Positions 23,471 to 26,807 of a stretch of 26,807 nucleotides of DNA are shown in pieces. Both the position numbers and the translations under genes were made by a program. This DNA is from a virus. The notes beneath the pieces are model-generated. The model ran no database searches. It was given only the letters and a program-made list of their open reading frames with translations, and was not told where the DNA came from. How positions within the stretch are numbered: position 1 is the first letter of the stretch; each line of letters starts with the position of its first letter. The DNA lies in IMG/VR virus record IMGVR_UViG_3300030109_004739, positions 1 to 26,807 of that record, one strand, 5' to 3'.

Positions 23471-24104
23471 ACTTCTCAACCTCGTTACCGATTGATGCCC
23501 AGCCGTCGCGGCGGGAGCGAGCAAAGATCTCAAGGTACGGCCCGTCGAATAACTCCTCGATCCGGGCGTAGGTCTCGTCCGGTTTTCGCGAGTGCTCCCT
23601 TACTTCGGAAACCATAAGCTGTCGGACAGACTTCGACTTGCGGGGTAGCGGCTTGCCCTTGGTCGCGAGGAGACACATTTCCGGGTTCGCACGGGTATAG
23701 TACCCGGTGCCCATATGATCCTTGCCATGTTTCGTTTTCTTGACCCAAGTGAAGGCAACCGTTTTGTAGGTGAACCCCATGTCATTTATTAAATCCAAGC
23801 CCTTCTCCAGCATGGGGTCCGTTACCCATAAGAAGAGAACACTGTCAGCTTCAACTGGAACGCCACCCACAAGCTGGACAATGTCCGCGTAGTCCATCGT
23901 CTGGTAGTGGTTCTCCGCGCTCTTTCCCAAACCCTTCTTGGAGAAAACCTTAAACTTCCACGGAGGGTCACAGAGAAGAACCCGGTAGGTTGATGGCCCC
24001 TGCCCATAAGCTGCCAGACTGGATGATGCATCCCTTCCCGCCGACCATTTCGACGGCGGTCCAACTATCGGAACCGACAAAGAGGACGAATCCTTCAGCG
24101 CCAT
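23457..24104 (-). CDS. MT-A70 family adenine DNA/RNA methyltransferase
   Basis: A 215-residue protein. Residues 46-49 are the catalytic DPPW motif (LLCDPPWKF). Other family patterns are AENHYQTM, LFLWVTDPMLEKGLDLINDM, GTGYYTRANPEMCLLATKG and PDETYARIEELFDGPYLEIF. The family adds a methyl to N6 of adenine in DNA or RNA. A phage copy may hide DNA from host restriction or regulate transcription. The only ATG near the start (24104) lies 137 nt inside the secreted-protein gene, in another frame, and the first 40 residues look unlike this family. A later non-ATG start, such as TTG at 24080 or a CTG, is possible. Confidence 0.8.
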   Translation of the reverse strand: MALKDSSSLSVPIVGPPSKWSAGRDASSSLAAYGQGPSTYRVLLCDPPWKFKVFSKKGLGKSAENHYQTMDYADIVQLVGGVPVEADSVLFLWVTDPMLEKGLDLINDMGFTYKTVAFTWVKKTKHGKDHMGTGYYTRANPEMCLLATKGKPLPRKSKSVRQLMVSEVREHSRKPDETYARIEELFDGPYLEIFARSRRDGWASIGNEVEKFGRQ

Positions 24105-24324
24105 TATGGTCTGTCTCCGCAGAGAACACGCGGGTCTCGCCGTGGGCCTCCTTCATAACTTCGTCCAAGACTCTTAACTTGAGGCAGATGACGGTTCGCC
24201 GGTTGAGCATGACCGAGACTTCCGGGTTTGCCGAAACCGTATCTTCGGGAACACGCCCCTTCTCCGAGGCGCACGCTGTCGCGGATACCAGAAGGAAAAG
24301 AACGGCAAGAAAAGCATATCTCAT
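23968..24324 (-). CDS. Secreted or membrane-tethered small protein
   Basis: From the ATG at 24324 the protein has 118 residues. The start codon overlaps the stop of the upstream gene as ATGA. Residues 1-20 are a signal peptide (MRYAFLAVLFLLVSATACAS), with a plausible cut after ACA. Three Cys are present, and the end is polar (HNGAEGFVLFVGSDSWTAVE then MVGGKGCIIQSG). I recall the GGKGCI-x-x-SG end from small phage envelope proteins. A 137-nt stretch overlaps the methyltransferase frame. The regular pattern of both frames supports both genes. A role at the host envelope is likely but unproven. Confidence 0.6.
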   Translation of the reverse strand: MRYAFLAVLFLLVSATACASEKGRVPEDTVSANPEVSVMLNRRTVICLKLRVLDEVMKEAHGETRVFSAETDHNGAEGFVLFVGSDSWTAVEMVGGKGCIIQSGSLWAGAINLPGSSL

Positions 24325-24524
24325 AGCCAATCGAGAAAGTCGCCCTCCTCCTCCTTGACCTTCCCCCTTTCGAGCAAAACTTTGTGGCAGTTCTTCCCCT
24401 GCCCGCCCCAGCTTGGCCGATGCACAAGCTGGCCGGTGGCAAGGATGACCCAGCCAAATCCATCGAGGTACACGTCCTCGCCACAGACATCACATTTGCG
24501 GACACGGTCGCGTACCTTTTTCAA
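24321..24524 (-). CDS. Small Cys/His protein, zinc-binding candidate
   Basis: A 67-residue protein with Cys11-x2-Cys14 (RKCDVCGEDV), His35 and Cys46-His47 (KNCHKV), spacing that may bind zinc. An acidic end (KEEEGDFLDWL) follows. The TTG start at 24524 lies 2 nt after the stop of the XRE gene, and no in-frame ATG exists, so the start relies on coupling. The pattern is one I see in small phage early proteins, without a known role. It could act in transcription takeover or DNA binding. Confidence 0.55.
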   Translation of the reverse strand: MKKVRDRVRKCDVCGEDVYLDGFGWVILATGQLVHRPSWGGQGKNCHKVLLERGKVKEEEGDFLDWL

Positions 24525-24526
24525 TA

Positions 24527-24868
24527 CTACTGGTCTACGACCGACAACTTCACCGTGTCGCCGCCATAAAGGATGTCATAAAGAGTGGGATCGTAGTGCT
24601 CGACCAATCTACGGGCGAGATATCCGGGGCTTACCTTCAATGCATTGGCCCAGATATTAACTTGGGTATAGGGAACCTTGGCGTATCCCTGTTCATATTT
24701 CAGAACATCGTGGTAGGCACCTTCGGAAACAACGTCGGCAAGGTCTGTAACGGACAAACCCACTTTTTCGCGAAGCTCTTTTATAACCGCACCACCTTTG
24801 GCGTAATCGGTATTCGGTAAATTAATTGACATTGGAACCACCGATATTGGATTTTGCATATAACCCAT
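24527..24868 (-). CDS. XRE-family (Cro/CI-type) transcription regulator
   Basis: A 113-residue protein. Residues about 27-90 fit an XRE helix-turn-helix (AVIKELREKVGLSVTDLADV then VLKYEQGYAKVPYTQVNIWA, NALKVSPGYLARRL). The N-terminal 20 residues are an extension. The ATG at 24868 is preceded by GAGGAGGGTGTT, a strong ribosome binding site. It is the first gene of the accessory block, and a promoter with a palindrome over its -10 box lies just before it, suggesting autoregulation. Two similar palindromes occur near 25.8 kb. It could be a repressor or an activator; nothing else in the window indicates lysogeny. Confidence 0.75.
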   Translation of the reverse strand: MGYMQNPISVVPMSINLPNTDYAKGGAVIKELREKVGLSVTDLADVVSEGAYHDVLKYEQGYAKVPYTQVNIWANALKVSPGYLARRLVEHYDPTLYDILYGGDTVKLSVVDQ

Positions 24869-24894
24869 AACACCCTCCTCGAATTTTTTGGTAC

Positions 24895-24907
24895 GTCATT
24901 ATATGAC
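24895..24907. promoter_or_regulatory. Operator-like palindrome over the XRE promoter
   Basis: GTCATTATATGAC is a perfect inverted repeat with 5-bp arms (GTCAT/ATGAC) and a 3-bp centre. It covers the -10 box of the XRE promoter. The arms match the sites at 25766-25780 and 25803-25817. Confidence 0.6.
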
Positions 24908-24926
24908 CGATAAGGAGGTAGAGCAA
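24898..24926 (-). promoter_or_regulatory. Promoter of the XRE regulator gene (leftward)
   Basis: On the minus strand a perfect TATAAT -10 box (plus strand 24898-24903) lies 17 nt from a TTGCTC hexamer (24921-24926), which matches only three positions of the -35 consensus. It is about 30 bp before the ATG at 24868. The -10 box sits within an operator-like palindrome, which could let the regulator shut off its own transcription. Confidence 0.6.
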
Positions 24927-25029
24927 GTTATTGTTATTCTTTCTGTGGGGATTGCGGGTGTGGAGTACAGTGTATAGCAAGTCTGTGCGCGTGCGCGGCT
25001 GAAGGGGGGTGCGGGGTGCCGCGTGCCGT

Positions 25030-25071
25030 ATCCGCCAACCTCCGGGGTCGATCCGCCAGATCAGCCAGATC
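25030..25071. repeat. Short direct repeats ATCMGCCA with spaced GATC
   Basis: ATCCGCCA occurs at 25030-25037 and 25051-25058, and ATCAGCCA at 25060-25067. GATC occurs at 25050, 25059 and 25068, exactly 9 bp apart. The outer arms TCGATC and GATCGA form an inverted repeat. This could be a protein-binding site, for example for packaging or methylation. Confidence 0.45.
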
Positions 25072-25115
25072 GAAGGGGGGCGGGCCGATACTCTAAGAAT
25101 CTTCGTGCGTGAGGG

Positions 25116-25142
25116 GTTCACCGGCCACTTCGTCCGGGGAAC
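25116..25142 (-). terminator. Hairpin at the small-terminase stop codon
   Basis: GTTCACCGG and CCGGGGAAC pair at 8 of 9 positions around a 9-nt loop (25125-25133), right at the stop of the gene at 25142-25621. There is no T-run after it, so termination is uncertain; it may instead be a structural or processing element. Confidence 0.35.
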
Positions 25143-25621
25143 TATCCAACCTTATCAAACAGTTGTGCCACCTTTGGGTCACGCAGCGCCTCTTCGAGCG
25201 CCGATTCAAGCTCGACCTCTGCCTCTGCCGCACTCGTCACAACCGTTTGCTCTGTCCTCTCTGGATCGAACGCTTGGACCCCTGCAAGTTTGCCAAGCAA
25301 CTCGACGGCCCTCACCCGACTGCTGGCGCTGTCGGCGGCGGTTGCCTCCTCGACCAGCCGTTCTCTCACGAACTCACGCAGTCTGGCCCCTTCAGTGCGC
25401 TGATTCGCCACCTTTTCCGCCGTAAGCCGGTCAATAATCCCGGCAACGCGGGGGTCGGTCGCTAACTTGCTCGCCTCTTTGCGTATCGTCGCCGGTCGCA
25501 TTCCATCAGCGTCGTAGACCGCCCGGTACGCTTCCGAAAGCGTTGGATAGTCTAGCGTTGCTTCAGCGAACGCCCGCATCTTGGGCGTCAGCCCGTCTTT
25601 GTCTCTCTTGCCCTGCGTCAT
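25142..25621 (-). CDS. Terminase small subunit-like protein
   Basis: A 159-residue protein. Residues 11-70 resemble the DNA-binding small terminase family: LTPKMRAFAEATLDYPTLSE, then AYRAVYDADGMRPATIRKEA and SKLATDPRVAGIIDRLTAEK. The rest is charged and helical, with an acidic end (EAEVELESALEEALRDPKVA). The small terminase recognises the packaging site and hands DNA to the large subunit. The ATG at 25621 is preceded by CCGGAGAC. It is unusually far (3.4 kb) from the large subunit, at the divergent boundary. Another DNA-binding role is possible. Confidence 0.65.
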   Translation of the reverse strand: MTQGKRDKDGLTPKMRAFAEATLDYPTLSEAYRAVYDADGMRPATIRKEASKLATDPRVAGIIDRLTAEKVANQRTEGARLREFVRERLVEEATAADSASSRVRAVELLGKLAGVQAFDPERTEQTVVTSAAEAEVELESALEEALRDPKVAQLFDKVG

Positions 25622-25701
25622 GTCTCCGGTCTCTTACTTACGGTCTATATTGTCCCCTACTCTATCCGCTCCCCCTGTAGATCATCACCCGCCAAGCCCA
25701 C

Positions 25702-25718
25702 GGCGCTCCGCGCCTTTT
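25702..25718 (+). terminator. Weak hairpin with short T-run
   Basis: GGCGC (25702-25706) pairs with GCGCC (25710-25714) around TCC, followed by TTTT. Read on the plus strand this resembles a small intrinsic terminator that would stop rightward transcription entering from the leftward genes. Five base pairs and four T make it weak. Confidence 0.3.
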
Positions 25719-25760
25719 GAGACCATCAATTAATTTTCTTACTTTTTTTACACAAACTGG

Positions 25761-25790
25761 TTGACAGTCAATTATTGACTAGTGTAAGAC
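25761..25790 (+). promoter_or_regulatory. Candidate rightward promoter
   Basis: A perfect TTGACA at 25761-25766 is followed after 18 nt by TAAGAC (25785-25790), a poor -10 box. The palindrome at 25766-25780 lies in the spacer. It would drive the rightward genes from 26639 through a leader of about 850 nt. On the opposite strand TTGACT (25775-25780 is the plus-strand copy) could serve a leftward promoter of the small-terminase gene; both are uncertain. Confidence 0.35.
25766..25780. promoter_or_regulatory. Operator-like palindrome 1
   Basis: AGTCAATTATTGACT is a perfect inverted repeat with 6-bp arms (AGTCAA/TTGACT) and a 3-bp centre. It overlaps the candidate promoter. Its core GTCAATTATTGAC matches the XRE-promoter site in the outer arms. 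Confidence 0.55.
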
Positions 25791-25802
25791 AGGGGCACGG
25801 TC

Positions 25803-25817
25803 AGTCATTAATTGACT
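25803..25817. promoter_or_regulatory. Operator-like palindrome 2
   Basis: AGTCATTAATTGACT has arms AGTCA and TGACT around TTAAT. It differs from palindrome 1 at two central positions and lies 37 bp from it, centre to centre. Confidence 0.5.
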
Positions 25818-26339
25818 CACCCGCCACCGGGACAGCGGCAACGCGAAGGGCACACCCCGGCAAAAACAACATAGATTGCCCCGGCGGGCAGCGCAGCGCG
25901 GAATGCCGCAACGCGATAGATGTCGGGGGGATTGGTAAGCGGATATCAACTCCGCACCTCGGACCACCGCCGAGTAACTTGCCAGCGAAACCCGTCGCGG
26001 GGAGCACTCCAAATCGAAGGGCGACGGATCGCGTTGGCAAGAGCGGAACTTGGAACCGCATTTCAATTTCTTCGATCACCCAAAGCAGCAACGTGCAGCG
26101 CACGGGTCTCACGCTTTAGCTGGCCAACGGCGGTTGGTCTTCACACCACATGGTGGCGACGGCGCGAAACACTTCGCAACGGCAACGGACGGGCGGACGC
26201 TCGACCATCCCACGCCAACGCTTAACGACACCGACGCTGATACCTACGTTCTAACGCTTTCAAGTCATGCAGCCCGACAGCAAACGCCCAGACGGGCGAC
26301 CGGCATTCCGGCAAACGTCAACCGGTTGCAGTACATGCC

Positions 26340-26541
26340 CGGCGGTTGCCGGGTTCAGACCCACCCGACCGCCCGGTCGAGCTTCACCGCCCCGGCGCAA
26401 AGGAACAGTGACGATAGCAAAGCGATACCGTATCGGCCCCATGCCGAGCCTCTTGCAGCGCAACCGACCGGCCCAATGGCAACGGGCGACGTGACACGGT
26501 CAACCCAAGCAAACACCACCGCACACCACCGGCAACCGCCG
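26340..26541. repeat. 13-bp inverted repeat in the non-coding stretch
   Basis: CGGCGGTTGCCGG at 26340-26352 is the exact reverse complement of CCGGCAACCGCCG at 26529-26541. The shared word GGCGGTT also occurs near 26129 in the first orientation and, inverted, near 26563. The pairing could form a large stem or be a set of binding sites. Confidence 0.5.
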
Positions 26542-26638
26542 CTTCGCAGGACGCGGAGCGCCAACCGCCGGGGCGGTGGGGATGCTCAAGCGGCTCTCCG
26601 GGCCGTTTGATTTTCCCCACCCAACTAAGGAGGACGCC

Positions 26639-26794
26639 ATGCGGACAGCTTACGCAGTCAAGTGGCACTACAGCGACGAGACGCCAAAACAGGCGACCGA
26701 GACCATCGTATGGGCGTTAGACGTAGCCGACGCCCAGCAGCGTTTTGAAACCGACAACCGAATCGAGATGGTCGTCTCGGTTCAACCAACATAG
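26639..26794 (+). CDS. First rightward gene, 51-residue protein
   Basis: The ATG at 26639 is preceded by a strong AAGGAGG at 26627-26633 with a 5-nt gap. The protein (MRTAYAVKWHYSDETPKQAT, then ETIVWALDVADAQQRFETDN and RIEMVVSVQPT) looks like a small alpha/beta protein. A longer frame from 26576 has no ribosome binding site. Its TAG overlaps the ribosome binding site of the next gene. The function is unknown; small proteins like this often open the early region of podoviruses. Confidence 0.6.
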   Translation: MRTAYAVKWHYSDETPKQATETIVWALDVADAQQRFETDNRIEMVVSVQPT

Positions 26795-26804
26795 GAGGGG
26801 CATC

Positions 26805-26807
26805 ATG
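26805..26807 (+). CDS. Start codon of the next rightward gene, cut by the window edge
   Basis: The last three bases are an ATG preceded by AGGAGGGG (26793-26800) with a 4-nt gap. The frame lies outside the window, so nothing can be said about the product except that it follows the 51-residue gene closely in an apparent operon. Confidence 0.5.

Larger units (their letters stand above)
24869..25141. other. Intergenic control region between XRE and small-terminase genes
   Basis: No convincing gene lies here. The left end holds the XRE promoter and operator. The middle is GC-rich and contains an array of short ATCCGCCA-like units with three GATC sites, and the right end a hairpin next to the small-terminase stop. 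A perfect TAAGGAGGT (24911-24919, plus strand) is present, but the short frames near it are probably chance. Confidence 0.6.
25622..26638. other. About 1 kb without a convincing gene, divergent boundary
   Basis: The frames open here are His/Arg/Pro/Thr-rich on one strand and broken on the other, with no ribosome binding site and no recognisable family. The left part (25730-25820) is AT-rich and holds two operator-like palindromes and a perfect TTGACA. The rest is GC-rich with repeated CGGCAACG and GGCGGTTG words in both orientations. It could hold an origin, a packaging site or a long untranslated leader for the rightward genes. Confidence 0.6.

Noticed and set aside
24903-24977. Plus-strand ATG frame of 24 residues (MTDKEVEQVIVILSVGIAG...) and a TTG frame at 24931 behind a perfect TAAGGAGGT
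   Set aside because: The ATG frame has no ribosome binding site, and the other start is too far from the motif (about 11 nt). The motif falls in the spacer of the leftward XRE promoter, so chance is likely.
26050-26610. A 186-codon open frame in the GC-rich right region
   Set aside because: No ribosome binding site, composition dominated by His, Arg, Pro and Thr, and no recognisable family; long open frames are expected by chance in GC-rich sequence.
1-26807. tRNA, rRNA, CRISPR array, integrase or insertion sequence
   Set aside because: None was recognised by eye on either strand; there are no spaced direct repeats with unique spacers, and no transposase or integrase motif in any real gene.

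Overview
The window is part of a tailed-phage genome, most likely an uncultured marine phage of podovirus type. The evidence is a nearly complete leftward late module: terminase large subunit, P22-type portal, GroES-like co-chaperonin, scaffold, HK97-fold capsid protein, many small virion proteins, head-tail adaptors, a P22 gp10-like tail hub, several fibre-like proteins and a holin candidate. No tRNA, rRNA, integrase, CRISPR array or insertion sequence was seen. The host cannot be named from the sequence. Several small families (DUF5872-like and DUF6321-like basic proteins, DUF4376-like, DUF3310) match, from memory, genes common in uncultured marine phages. No database search could be run.

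Layout, read in the direction of the leftward genes (right to left). At 25142-25621 lies a small-terminase-like gene. A 273-bp control region (24869-25141) follows, holding the promoter of an XRE-type regulator (24527-24868). Next comes an accessory block (21772-24868): a Cys-rich small protein, a secreted protein, an MT-A70 adenine methyltransferase, two unknowns, an aspartyl/asparaginyl-hydroxylase-like protein and a DUF3310 protein. Terminase large subunit (20219-21724) and portal (17701-20196) lead into the head genes (13987-17226), a series of small virion or packaging proteins (11126-13961), the adaptor and neck genes (9479-11126), the fibre and tail genes (1243-9258) and a Gly/Pro-rich internal-virion or tape-measure-like gene that runs off the left edge (1-1234). 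Genes are tightly packed, often with 1-4 nt stop/start overlaps, so they probably form one or a few long transcripts.

The right end differs. A roughly 1-kb GC-rich stretch (25622-26638) has no convincing gene. After it, genes run rightward: a 51-residue protein at 26639 and the start codon of another at 26805. This is a divergent boundary between a late/leftward arm and, presumably, an early/replication arm outside the window.

The least explained signals are: (i) three copies of a 13-bp palindrome (GTCAWTWWWTGAC) at the XRE promoter and beside the divergent boundary, suggesting one regulator controls both; (ii) an AT-rich, apparently swapped fibre gene (4805-7267) with an uncharted 31-residue ORF behind it; (iii) a long out-of-frame overlap between the methyltransferase and a secreted protein; (iv) inverted GGCGGTTG motifs in the 1-kb non-coding stretch; (v) a cluster of very small lysine-rich proteins. 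I saw no complete novel defence system; the accessory block 21772-24868 is the best place to look for new host-takeover functions.
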